This document shows, piece by piece, positions 25,942-38,083 of a DNA stretch of 64,000 bases (its first letter is position 1; each line of letters starts with the position of its first letter). The notes under the pieces were generated by a model. It was given only the letters and a program-made list of their open reading frames with translations. It had not been told where the DNA came from and made no database searches. The stretch comes from Lichenostomus cassidix. Taxonomy: Eukaryota; Chordata; Aves; Passeriformes; Meliphagidae. Location of the stretch: NCBI GenBank assembly GCA_008360975.2, contig CM039193.1, positions 16,420,501 to 16,484,500 of the forward strand, written 5' to 3'. The position numbers and the translations under genes were made by a program.

Positions 25942-28900
25942 GTAAGGGGGCTGGCAGGGGTGGGTGTCTTCTGATCCAAGGGTGCATGCTCTCTCCGTGC
26001 TTAAAATGGAGAAAAGATGGAGTGCTTGTGTTCAAAAGTCTATAAAAAAAGCCTTTAAGGGATTGCTGAAACCAAGCTCCTCCCAGGGGAAGCCAAAGGG
26101 CTTGAATCCACCTCTTGGCAAAGACATGGATTTCATGAGTATACACCAATTCCATGGTGGTTTCATGCAAGGAGCAGACCAAGGCATAGCTGCTGTTAAG
26201 GGCACTCCCAGTAGGGCCCTCTGCTCCCCAAAGGTGTCCAAGAGTGCAGAAATTGGAACAGGTCATGCAAGTGCCAGAGTCACCAACTCGCATCCTTCTC
26301 CTGTTGCTGTGGATGGATGCTTTGGCCAGACTTAGGATGAGGCTAGTGGGGGCTGTTCTGCAGCTCCTGCAGTCTCAGATGGTGAGGCTGCAAGGAAAAT
26401 TATACAGAGGGAGAAAGTGCTAGGGCCTCAGCAAGAGGAGCCTGGGCACAGGGCAACAGAATGGACTTAACATGGGGTGGATGTGAGAATGTCCAGTGTT
26501 GTTTGGATGTGAATTGGATGTGTATCCTGCAGCCCGCTGAGATGGAGTGCAATGACAGGAGAAGGGAGGTTGAGATGGTCTGCAGACCACCCCATCTTAG
26601 CTGTTGTAGTTGAGAATGTCTGAATTGTTGTGATGCCCACCCAGATAATCTTTCCAAGCACCACAAAAGCACCTTAGCCAATTCTACCCACTGGCGTCTG
26701 GAGAGGAGAGTGGTGCAACCAGTTCAGATGGAGCATCCTCCTACCCCTTCTACATTGGAAGCTAGGGAGGGAGATCTTCCCGACCCTTGGAGAAGGCCTC
26801 TGTTAAAGCCTAGACCTTTACCCCTCCTGTACAAGTGATTTGAGACCCTGACCAGAGGAGGCCCAGAGCTTGCTGCTGGAAGTGCTGCATCTCACAGCCA
26901 GTAAGACATGGAATTGATAACATCAGCACATGGAGAAGTTAATGGGAACTTGAAATGACCAGAAGTAGGATTGCTAATCTTGGCTCCATTCCACAGCAGA
27001 TAATTACATTTTATGTCCCTAGCACCTCCCTGCAGTTTCAATTACACCCAGTAATTTTCTGTTCTTCCTGAAGCTGCTGCTGCTGCTCACGGTCACGGTT
27101 GCAGTGGTGGAGACGCCTTCCCAGAGTGTGTGTGGCAGTGCAAGCCCCCCATATGGCCATCTCCACATACATAATGCTGTTTTCAATGCCAGTGCTCTGC
27201 TCCTGCTGTTTCTCCCACCACTGCCTCCTCCCTGCCCCGAGGGCTTGGGTGAGGAAAGGTGTCCAAGTGTTTGTTCTTTGGGTAGGGCTGAACCCCGTGT
27301 TGCCATGCCCCTGGGCAGGCATGCATTCCCAGGCTCCAGAAAGCTCATGGATTGGTGAAAAGGCTTTAACAGGCTGCTGGCTCCTGGCTACTAATTAATT
27401 AATTAGAGAATTAATTTGGGGTTGGGTTGTAGCCAGTAACATGGTGATCTCTGCATGTACTGGGGAAAGGTGAGCTCTCCTCAGTGTTTGTCTCCAGGGT
27501 CACTAGCTGACACCTGGTATTAAATTTCAGATTTTGAAGGCTGGACTCTGCCTGGGTTCCCTCAGCTCTTGAGCAAATGCCTTCAAACACCCTTGGCAAA
27601 CCCACCCTTGCATGTATGTCCTTCTTAGTGTTTCTTGCTGCAGCTCATCGCTGCAATTTCTATGAGCCTTCACATACAGAGTAAAGACCCACAGCAAGGT
27701 CTTACCCAGGCTTTGTGCTGTCATGGGTTTTGTTTCCCTTTACACTGAACCTTTATCCAGCTCAGCATGGTTGGGTTGGTTTATGGGATTTATTTTTATA
27801 AGAGTTGAGAAAGAAATGCAACACTTGTGCTGTGAATGTTTTTAACAAAAAACTTCCTGAGGAAAGGAAAACATTGCAAGGTCTGTTAATGCGGTTGGGC
27901 TTCAGGTTTTGTTGATCTTCTGGGAAAATTGCTCTGTGGTCTGATTTCTTTTTGCCTGCAGCTCACATGGGCTTGTCCCAAGCCCTGAGATTCATGCAAA
28001 TACCAAAACTCACTCTTTGAAGTAGTGAGGCTTGATCCATTAATTACTTGATGAATTAGGACCTTGGCTATAAGCTGCCTTTGGAAGTTGTGTGAAAACT
28101 AATGAGGGACTTGATCCCGAGTCTGGTAAGTGCAGAGGAGCATGAACTGTGGGTGAGATGAGCAGCACACTCTGTATGCACTCCTGGAGCCTGAACAAGG
28201 CTTCAGCCTGGCTCGAAACAGCCACAGGGAGGGAGAGGGCATGGCCCACAGTGGCCTGGTTTTTAGAGGAAGGATGGAGGTTTGCAGGAAAATAGTGCTA
28301 AAACCATGCATTTCTTGCAAATAAAGTATTGCCACTTCGAGAAAGCGAGGAAGACTGTTGCCCCTATTTGCAATCCCCTAAAACTTCTGATTTCCCTGAA
28401 AAGATGTGTTATTATACCCATGATATTTTCATTCCCATCCCACTCCTGATCTAAAGATGGAGTCGGAGGCTCTGTGTCCCTGCCGTCCCCTCCCACCCTC
28501 TGCAGCTGCCTGGGGAGGTATCCAAGGAGCTGCCTCCTCCCCAGCACTCTGTTCAGCCAAGTGCACTCAAACCTACCAAAACACAAAAAAATACTAAAAG
28601 TGCTGTTTTGCTGTGGACCTGCTGGATGAGCTGCATAGGTGCTGAGCCACCCAAAGAAAAGGGTAACTTGTGCTTCCCTTATTCTCCTTGCACCGCTATA
28701 GACTGATGCTTATGCAGGTGAAGAATGCTTCCAAGAGTATCCCACCTAGGAGAAGTAGGGTGGTGCCTCTGAGCCCAGAGTTTCCACAAGATCTGCCAAC
28801 AAGGCTGGCTTTCCTCTGGCCTTGGGTCTTGGTGGGTGTGATCAGAAGGTGCTGGTGAGGACTGGAAGCCTAGGGCATGTGAAGAGTTTAGGGACAAGAG

Positions 28901-29818
28901 TGGCATTTTGGCAGTACATCCCAGGAGAAGCGTGGGGACTGTTCTTGTGGCTCTGGAAGCTGTGGGTGATCAGCAGAGGAAGTCCAAAAGTGTGCATGAC
29001 CTCCACTTCCTCTGCTTCCTTGCCGTGGTACACATTACCCAGCTTTAAATAAGTTGTTTATGTGAACTACCAGGAGTACAGGTGTCTGGAGCTTCCTCCC
29101 ACCTCATCACACCTCCTCCAGGAGCTGGATCTTGGGAGCGGTGCTATGAGGTGTTCTCAAGCCAGAGCTGACACTTTGGGACTCTTCCAAATTCCCTACA
29201 GCCTCATCCCAGTGCCATGCAGGAAGGGAAGAGGTTTTTGTTGCCAGAAGACCAAGCACTGGGTCATTTCACTGGGGATTTAGGAAATCACTCCTGTTCA
29301 TGGCAGAGTCTGCTGAGGGAACAAGTGATCTGGCATGAGTTGGCTTGCAGTGTGATCGCCCTGTGCTTGCATTATGTTCTCCCAGTAACCCCGGTTGACC
29401 CCAATTGACTCCAGGGGTTTTGTATTAAGGAACAAATGAACTATGTATGTTGTGTTACTAAATAAACATGGCAGGATGCCCCTTTGCCTAATTAACCAGC
29501 CTGAAACAGGAGCAGTGACAAGTTTCATTGCAGAACACTGCTGATTCCCAGGTACCAGGCTGCGACCTCCAGTGGGCACCTGACCCTCAGGAGGGTCCTC
29601 TTACTGGTTTGTGATACTCACCATACGCCATCCAGATTCCTAAAACTTTTTTTCCCTTGATTTCCCCACGCATTGTGAAAAACATCCTATTTTTATAATG
29701 CTTGTGTTGTCATGGGAGGTGCTGCTGTGTTGCCTCGTCTGGTCTCACTAGTTAATGCTGTTGGGTGCCTTATTACATACATTACATGCATATATAATAT
29801 AGTATATGCCTATCATAT

Positions 29819-30003
29819 GATGGTGAGACACTGGAACAGGTTTCCCAGAGAAGCTGTGGACTTCCCATCCTTGGAAGTGCTCAAGGTGAGGTTGGGTGGG
29901 GCTTTGAGTAATCTGGTCCAGTGAATGGTGTCCCTGCCCATGGTAGGGGAGTGGAATGAGATGAGCTTTAAAGTCCCTTCCAATCCAAACCATTCTGAGA
30001 TTA
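29819..30003 (+). repeat. CR1 LINE 3' fragment, plus orientation
   Basis: The blocks gacactggaacaggtttccc, ccttggaagtgctcaagg and the terminal agtcccttccaatccaaacc give a sense-oriented CR1 3' end, finishing near ctgagattat. It is 5'-truncated. Confidence 0.92.
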
Positions 30004-33000
30004 TCCTGGATGTGATATCACAAGGTATCACAGGAGCAGTGTTTGCTTGAGCCATTCATGGGTTCCCTTTCTGCTGCTTCCCTTATACCAGCCAAGTACA
30101 AATCAGCCCTTTCAGATGGATTTCTTTCAAAGAGCTTGTGAATCACTGTATCAAATACTGTCTGGAAAGCCCCGGACCTCTCTTTTCATCATGATCCAGG
30201 AGCTCCCACTGGATAAAATTGGTCCCTTAGCAGAACAGCTCCCCAGGGTAGGATACTGCCCTGCTCAGGTTCAAGATGCTGAGGATGGGGCTGACCTGCC
30301 CTACTTGCAGAAGCAACGGTGGCAGTTTCTGCACTCAGCTGCAGGGAGGAATGCCTGGGAAAAGGGACTTCAGGGAGATGAAAAAAGCTCAGTGAGATCA
30401 GCCCTTGTGCAGAACAGGGTGTCACTGCCGGCAGCCGGAGGGCAGGTTAGAGAAGGAGAGCTGAGGAAAGGTTTTGTGCCAAAATTATTTTGGTGTCGGC
30501 ACATAGGTTTCAGAGAAGAGCTAAAAAGAGAGCAGGGAGGAGCGTTGGGCTCTTGCCTCACCTGCCCTCGCTGCGGGGTGGGGGGGTGGCAGCCACGAGC
30601 CTGTATTCAACTCCCGGTGTGCCGTGCCTCCCTGCCCCCTTCCCAAGGGTCCCTGCTCTCGCTAGGAATGTAATTAGCTCCTAGCCAAAGAGGATTAGCC
30701 GGGTTAAGAGAGAGCCTCCAGCTCAGCACTGTCCTGGGGTAGAAATCCCAGCCCCGGTCTGGCGTCTGGGGCCATTTCCCCCTCCTTCCAGGCAGAAAAG
30801 CAGGATATCTATGCCTTAAGAAGAACTTGCCTCCTGTTCTCTGGAGCACAGGTAGTGTCTGTGCTGGGGATCCAGCAGCTCTCCATTTCAGTGAGCCCCA
30901 TGTTCTTCCTCGGTGCCATGGTCAGAAATGCTTCCTAAAGAGCCGCCTGCCTGCGTGGGGTGACAGGGAGGGTGGGGTGCAAGCAGGGACAGGGGCTTTA
31001 CGTTTTCAGGCCTCATTTTTCCATAGGAATCCAGGTCCTCTTATTGTCCTGTTATTCCTACCAGGCTCAAAGGGCAGCAGGGACACGCTCTGCAGCTCCT
31101 CATGGAGCAGGGAGCAGCTGTTGTCAGTCACTCTTTTGAGGCTGTTTTCCCTGAAATCGAGTGTCCTGCAATGAAAGCTTGGCACTGTCCCTGGAGCTCA
31201 GATGGGCGCTAGGATGGCCCAATCCCCTTTCCGGGGACAAGATAAAGAGCAAAGTGCCACTCTTGAAAGGTGGACAGGGGCTTGGACCCTGGAGTTTTCT
31301 GCAGGAAAAAGAGGTAGCCAGAGATGCAGGCCACAGGGTGCAGCAATTACTGGGTTTCTCCGAGATTTTTGTGCAGAAATAATGATTTTAAACAATACCC
31401 CAGCCCTGAGGGTATGAATATTTGGGTCAGTCACATAAACTTAAGTCAAACTGAGAGCTCTGTGTAGAGCAGCACGAGAGAGGAAGGTGGTTTCGCTGGC
31501 GTGAGCCCTCAAATCCTGTTAAGGGCTGGTAATTAACAGCTCGCTGTGACTCAGGCGTTTTCTGTGCTGCTGAACCTGCTGTAATTAAGCTGGTTCCTGC
31601 TGCTGGGCTGGGCAATACTGGGCTTCCCCACCAGCTTCTCCTACAGACACGGGGCTGGAATGGGGCTGGGGTCACTGTAACCTCACAGATCAGTCTGAAT
31701 TAAGACTGGGGTCCCACCTCATGGGTTATGCGCAGCATCTGTGGGTGGTCCACTCATGCAATCTGTGTTTCTGTGCCAGACCCCACTGCTGGGTTTTCTG
31801 CAGAACCCCATTAGATGTTAGCACTGTGTCTGCTGCTGGCTCTTGTCTTCTGCTGGTTGTGGTTTTGGAGCTTCTAGGATTGCTCCACACACTGGGCTTT
31901 GCCTTGCTGAGCCTGCTCTCAGCTTCTGGCCACTTTAAAATTACCTTAAGAACTGCTGTTCCTTTCTTTAATCAGTAAAAAAGCCCAGAGCTCCAGGTTC
32001 CTTTCTTCTTTTAGCTGCAATTATATTATTAAGGGACAAATGTCAGCTGTGTGTGGACCCTGCTGATTGATACTTCGGAGGCAGCCACTGCCCACGCTGC
32101 AGATTGTTTTCAATGGTTCATAAAACTGAACTATATTTTCAGAGGAGTGGCAGTGGCTGAGCAAAGTAGGGGATTTCTGCATTCTGAATGATGATATATT
32201 TGAAGTGAATGATGCTTCCCCGATGCCAGGCTGGTTTTCCAGAGCACATTTGCTGTGCCCTAGGACTTGGAGTCACTGCCTGTTGTATTGCTGTGCTCCT
32301 GGGCTAGCAAGCTGCTGGGGCCAGCAGTGCCAAGGTGTTTCCAGAGCTGTTTTGCTGGGAAGCAAGTGGGTATGTCAGGATAAAAGCCTGAGTGCTCACC
32401 ATGGCTCAGGCAGTCAAAAGATTTGGGCTTACAACAGGAAGCCCATTGGCATTGGGGAGGTCAGTATTGCTTCTGGGCCAGGTGCTGGAGGTGAGATGGG
32501 CACCAGGGCAAATGTGATCTCTGAGTCTCCATTGTAGATGTCTTTCTCAACAGCTTGTGAGAGCTCTTGGAGTCATCATCTCGCTGTGGGTTCTACTTTA
32601 ATCGATGAAACTTCATCTGTGTGGTATTGATCATGGTGTTTCCTAGAAAGTGACAAGGAAAAATTTGGGGAAATGCTTTTTGCCCATATAACATGAATAT
32701 GTCTTCATGGCAGCTCTTCTCCCCTGCTAAGCTTTGACAGCTTTTCTCAGGGAGTGCTTATTTTGGTAGGTGTTGCAGATCTGCTTCTCAGGGTTGATGG
32801 TATTCTGTCCGTGAAACTTCCATCCAACAGACTCATCCTTCAGAAAGTCTCTCAAGCCATCCTTGAGTAGACAGACAGGTACTGTGACCTTGCAGCAGGG
32901 ATATGGACACAGATGTATGGGGTTGTCAATGTGAGGGCATTGGATATTCTCACCAGTTAGGTGCCATGAATATTAAAATTCAACAACATGGGAAGGGCCT

Positions 33001-35233
33001 GAGTAACTTTCCATCACCTGACTGAGGTTTCACAGTTTGGAACAGCTCCGAGAAAGGCTGAGAGAAGATCAATAACTGCCCTAATGCACCTTGTTAGGGA
33101 CTTTCTTGACCTTGAGAAGCTTTGAAAAGAGTTACTGTTGTGCACATGAAAGGTTGAAGGCAACAAAAATAGTCAAAGTGGAAGCAGAGAGAGGAAGCAG
33201 GACAAGCTAAAGCTGCCATAGTGTTTTATGGATATCAGAAAGCGTTTCATATTTTTGTACTGGAGAGCGAAAAAAAACCAGTTCATTCACAAAATTCAGG
33301 TCACCTGGTTCTTGCACAGGGTTTTCTGCCTTTGCTGTTCAAGTCAGACCCAGCAACCATGCTGGTGAGGCAGCCCTGGAGCTCTGTACCTCGAGGAGCT
33401 CCATGCCTCTCTCCTGCTTTGGACAGTATCCCTGATGTCCACTGCAGCACCAATCCAGAGATGTCCTCTTAGCCCCTTGCAGGGAGCTGGTGCAGACCTC
33501 CGTGGACACCTCGCTCAGGCACACAGTTGGCATGGAGGAAAAGTGAGGAGGTTCCTGTGTCATCCTCCTGAAGCTGTGCCAGGTGCAACAAAGAGCAGGA
33601 GATGCTGGAGGAAGGCAGGTGAGAAGGAGGGCAGTGGTACAGAGGAGGCATGGAGCTGTCGGGGGAATGGGGATGGCCTGGACATTCATTCCTGCTCCTG
33701 CTGTGTCTTGCGTTGAACAATGAGTGTCTGAAGAAGCTCAGAATCAGTCCCCAGTGCAGGGAATGGTACCCAACATCAGCAGGTTGTTGCCATCTCTACC
33801 CTGGGAGATAAAGGGCAATAGAGGGGTGTGGATCACCCTTGGATCATGTTGGTGACAGTCAGCTTTATGGGATGGCTCCTTGGGGTCTGGTAGGACATGG
33901 CAGCACTGACCCCCGAGTCCAGGCTGCTTGGTGGAATGTGCAGGCTCCTGTGTCCTAGACCTCTCCCTTGCCCACAGAAGGAGCTGCTGGTGGAAGTAGT
34001 GGTAGACACTGCTCTTACAAAGGCAAAAGGTCTGTGTGAGGGGTTGGATTGAAGGGAACCTTTGGAGCAGTGTGCTCTGAGGAGCACCGTGGGGACTGGT
34101 GGTCCCTGAGCAGGTGCTAGCAGCAGACGACTAGGCTGGTGGGACCACCTAAATCAGAGTCTTGGTCGGAAGCTGTGATGGGCAGACAGAGAAACAGCTC
34201 TTTTAGTGGGAGATGGCGAGAGGATTTGGCTGTTCAGCTGCTGTTTCCACCCCTGGGAGCAGGCACAGCTTATCCTGATGTGCTCACAGGCCGTTATACA
34301 ACCTGGATCTTTCTTCTTTCTATTTTTTTTAATAACATGCCATGTTAGTGCTTTATTTGGGAACATGTTGGGACACTTAATCGAGCGTTTAATTGGCTTT
34401 GTAACAGTGGATTTCTGAGTGGGCTCAGGAGCAGGCAGCTTTAGGACTGGGCTGCAGAGGAGATGCTCAATTTTCCAGCTGCGATGGGAGCATCTCAGAC
34501 TGAGTTTGGTGGCGTTGATCCACCTTCCAAAGCACCATCATTTTTCCTATTGAGCCCAGGGGCATTTTGCAGTTGTATCCTATGGATTTTAGGATCTGTA
34601 AAAGTCTCTGGAACAAAATGAGAGTGAGGAGAGGGGCTGTCAATGGTGAAGCATGTGGGCGTGCTGTGAAAGAATCCAGTGAGAATGCTGATGATCGGAT
34701 GTGATTGTTGGGGATGGGTTTTGCTAGCTCAGGCCAGGCTCTTGTATTGATTCCCTTCACTTCCAAACTGTGCTGGTGAAGTCCATGGGCAGTGCAGCTT
34801 GTGTGCTGGAGGGACACTGGGGCTGTGCTGCTTAAGGAAGTCCAAACCTTTATCACCATGTCTGTGCTATTGAAGGCTGTGTCCTTCTGCAAAGATCAGC
34901 AGGACCTGAAAGACAGTTTGTGGTATCTACAACTCAAACAATGCAGGGATTCACCCTGGTTTAGTAGTGTTCCACATATGGTGTAGTTCAGGATTCAGCC
35001 CTTGCTGTGTGCTGGGATGCCCTGTTTTCCTGATTATGCATGTGCTGGGGTGAGCCATGCAAGGTGAGGACTAAGATCCCATCTCTCAAGGAGTACATTG
35101 GGTGTTGGAGAAAACGCTGCTGGGCAAGGGAAGAAATTCTATTTCTATCTGCAGAAAGAAATGGTATTATCAGTGTGTTTACAAATGACTGCTCAGGAGG
35201 TGGCCAGCTGGCTGTTCCTGTTCTTTCTCCATT

Positions 35234-35363
35234 AAATCATAGAATCATCATAGAATCACAGAACAGTTGGATGTGAAGGGATCTTAAAGCTCATCTGGTT
35301 CCAATCCCCCAGCCATAAGCAGGGGTGCCGGCCAGGGATGATCAGGTTGCTGACAGGGCTTTA
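35234..35363 (-). repeat. CR1 LINE 3' fragment, minus orientation
   Basis: It begins with an expanded antisense terminal repeat (aatcatagaatcatcatag, then aatcacagaacagttgg). It continues through a diverged gcaggggtgccggcc block and ends near the gatcaggttgctgacaggg block. The tandem tcatagaa units are the typical CR1 3' microsatellite. Confidence 0.88.
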
Positions 35364-36927
35364 CTGGAGGGAAACAAGCAGAATATATGGGATGGGGAGC
35401 TGGACCCTCACCAACATCCATCTCCTCAAGTGTCTCTTTGCAGCATAAACTGTTCTCCTGTGAAACAAAACCTTCCTCCGTGGTGGAGAGAGAAGCTTTG
35501 TATAATTAATGCTGCCGGGGGAATGGGGGTTCTGCAGTGCGGCAGTGCCCGGGACTCACCTGCACTCCAGTGCAGCATTCCCTGCACACAGCCATCCTCT
35601 GCCAGGCCGTGCAGGCAGCAGCGAGGAGCAAGCACTGCGAGCCAAGGCACTTCAGCCTCTTTTTTCAAAGCACAAAACCTCACAGCATGTGAGAAGGCAG
35701 AAAGCTGAATGGACCAGGGAGGTGTACTAAGGAGCTGGCTGTTCCTACCTCCTCCTCCTGGCCTGGTTACTGGCTGATGAGCTGGGGAAGGTGGATGGCA
35801 CCAGCCTGAAGCAAAAATAAACACCGAAGTGAAATAGAAAATGAAAGCAAGCTCATTCTTTGAAGCACACCGAGGCTCTGCGCCTGGGAAGGTCTCTGAA
35901 TGGATATTTTAAGCAACATTTCATTCTTACATTACCCAGGCTGGTTTTCAGTCTCTGTGGTGGAGCTATTAGTGTGGCCTGTGGCCACCTCACAGCCACC
36001 TTTCCAATGATTTTTCTGTCAAAGGGGTCAGGGATTGAGTGGAAACACATGATTGAATGCCTTTTTGGTTGACATTTGCTATGTAAGTTGAGAGGAAAAT
36101 GTTTCACAGGGACAGTTTGTCTTCTGGAGGGGTGAGACCCTCTCAGAAGGTGGGTCCCCATGTGGCACCCCAGGACAGGCGCTGGGTGGCAAAGCCCCAG
36201 ATGCTAGAAATGGATTTATTTTTGTATATTTATACTAATTTTCTGTTCTCCCAGAGGAAATCCTTGCGTGGCTTCTGGGGACCTACAAGGAGGAGTTGGG
36301 CACCAAATCTTTACAGGCACTTTGACCCCCTCCAGGGGGTTCATTTGCCTCTTACCTGCTTAAAAGCCTTGTCACAGGACCTTGTAAACCCTGGCTTACT
36401 CCATCTGCATTTTCTCCACAGAGCAGAAGAGGGAATGACATGTCCCTCCATTTTCCACTTCCTGTTCATTTCCCAGCCCTCAGTCAACCCATTCAGCACA
36501 GATCATCATCCCTGCCTCTGTCGTTGAATCCAAAACAGCTTCATTTTCCTATGTGTCCCTACCTTTTTGTGTCTAAGAGTAGCTGCTCCACCGGGCAGAC
36601 AGAAACTATGCTGTAGCTTCCTTGGTGCTGAGACAGGATTCCTTAAAAACCCCGATGCTTCCACAGTCTCATTCTTCATTTAAGGCTGTAAACTAACTCC
36701 TTTCCAACGATTGGGAGCGTAGGAGGGATTAGCCAGGAGGTGCCATTATTAACGTAAGTGATTGTAATTGTAAGCCAGGGCATTAACAGAGATGCTTATG
36801 CTTGATCCAGCAGTGATTGCACTCTTTTCCGTCTTCGATTTTTATCCCTTTCCTGCTCCTGTGAGCAAGTGGAAAGACTTTTCCAGAGCTCAGGCTTCCG
36901 CTTTTCCTTCCCTCGTGTATTCACACT

Positions 36928-36961
36928 GCAATATTTAGAAGGCATAGGCAATATTTAGAAG
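36928..36961. repeat. 14-bp direct repeat, 20-bp period
   Basis: The sequence gcaatatttagaag occurs at 36928-36941 and again at 36948-36961. It is probably a small tandem duplication. No function is implied. Confidence 0.7.
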
Positions 36962-37166
36962 CCACCAGGGGATAAAATGCTCCATCAAATGTGCAATCAT
37001 TCCCTGAGAAAACAGGGAGTTTTTAGGAAATGTCCCTTGAGAAGCTGACAAAGCTAAGGAGGGTGCCAGAGGCTGAGCTGGCGAGGGCTCCAGTGCCTCT
37101 GGGGGCTTGCCTGCTTCTTAAGGACATTGATTGCTCCAATACAAACTGTATTTCTCTCTGCTGTGA

Positions 37167-37357
37167 GGATGGTAAGATGCTGGCACAGATTGTCCAGAGA
37201 AGCTGTGCATGCCCTAGCCCTGGAAGTGTTCAAGATAGGTTGGATGGGGCATGGAGTAAACTGATCTAGTGGAAGGTGTCCCGCCCTCAGCAGGGGGTTG
37301 GAACTAGATGATCTTGAAGGTCCCTTCTGACCCGAACTGTTCTAGAATTCTGTGATT
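37167..37357 (+). repeat. CR1 LINE 3' fragment, plus orientation
   Basis: The sense blocks ccctggaagtgttcaag, ttggatggggcatggagtaa and ggaactagatgatcttgaag lead to the terminal cgaactgttctagaattctg. It is 5'-truncated. Confidence 0.92.
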
Positions 37358-38061
37358 TCCTAGAAGGAATGGCAGTGTCTGCTTGAGTCTGATCACCTCC
37401 AGCATCAGGGGTGATGATAGGGGGTTCCACTTGCAAATGGCTGCTCTGCCACCCAATTAATTTTAGTTTAAAATCCCCCAAATTTTACAGGCAGTCCTGG
37501 CCAGGCATAGGAACATGGATAAGAAATGAGACACAAAATAAAATTTAAAGAGGGAGTGTACCTGTGGCTTGCCATACCCTCAGGAGACTGAGCAGGAGCT
37601 CATGTGCCTGCCCTCTGGCAAAAGGACATCCAAAATTATTTATTACTTTGTACTTTGCCAAGAGTTTCTAAATATGTTGCTTGAAATGGCACCTACAGAA
37701 GTGAGATCTTCTAGGCAGTACACAAAATGAGCTGTTGTAAGTAAGCAGCCCATTAACAGAAATGCTGGCACCTTCCCTTTGAAAAAAAAATCCTCCTTTT
37801 GGGTTATAAATTTGTTTTTTGCAAATTGAATGCTGGTGTTTCTATAGTCCTTGTACTGTCACAGCCAAACACAGGTGTGCTGAGAGCAATGGGGAGCTGG
37901 AATTCCTGGCGAGGGCAGTCCTAGGAATCAAATGTGTCCCCAGCCCGAGAATAGCAGCTTGAGAAGCTCAGTCAGGGAAGCCTTCTGCACAAACAGAAGG
38001 GAATATCAAACTTTTTCTTAAAAATTGCTTCAATTCTTTGTGTGGTAGAATGGAATTTGCT

Positions 38062-38083
38062 GGGGGTGGGGGGTGGGTGGGGG
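38062..38083 (+). other. Canonical G-quadruplex motif
   Basis: Four guanine runs of 5, 6, 3 and 5 bases (38062-38066, 38068-38073, 38075-38077, 38079-38083) are separated by single T loops on the coding strand. Runs of three or more G with one-base loops form very stable parallel quadruplexes in vitro, in DNA or in the nascent intron RNA. Whether it folds in cells cannot be seen here. Confidence 0.75.

Noticed and set aside
30574..30590. Second G-rich run as a quadruplex
   Set aside because: The fourth guanine run is only two bases long, so it does not meet the four-run criterion.
30047..30673. A 208-codon open frame in intron 3
   Set aside because: I recognise no protein family, the composition is mixed, and the usual signs of a processed gene copy such as a poly-A tail are absent.
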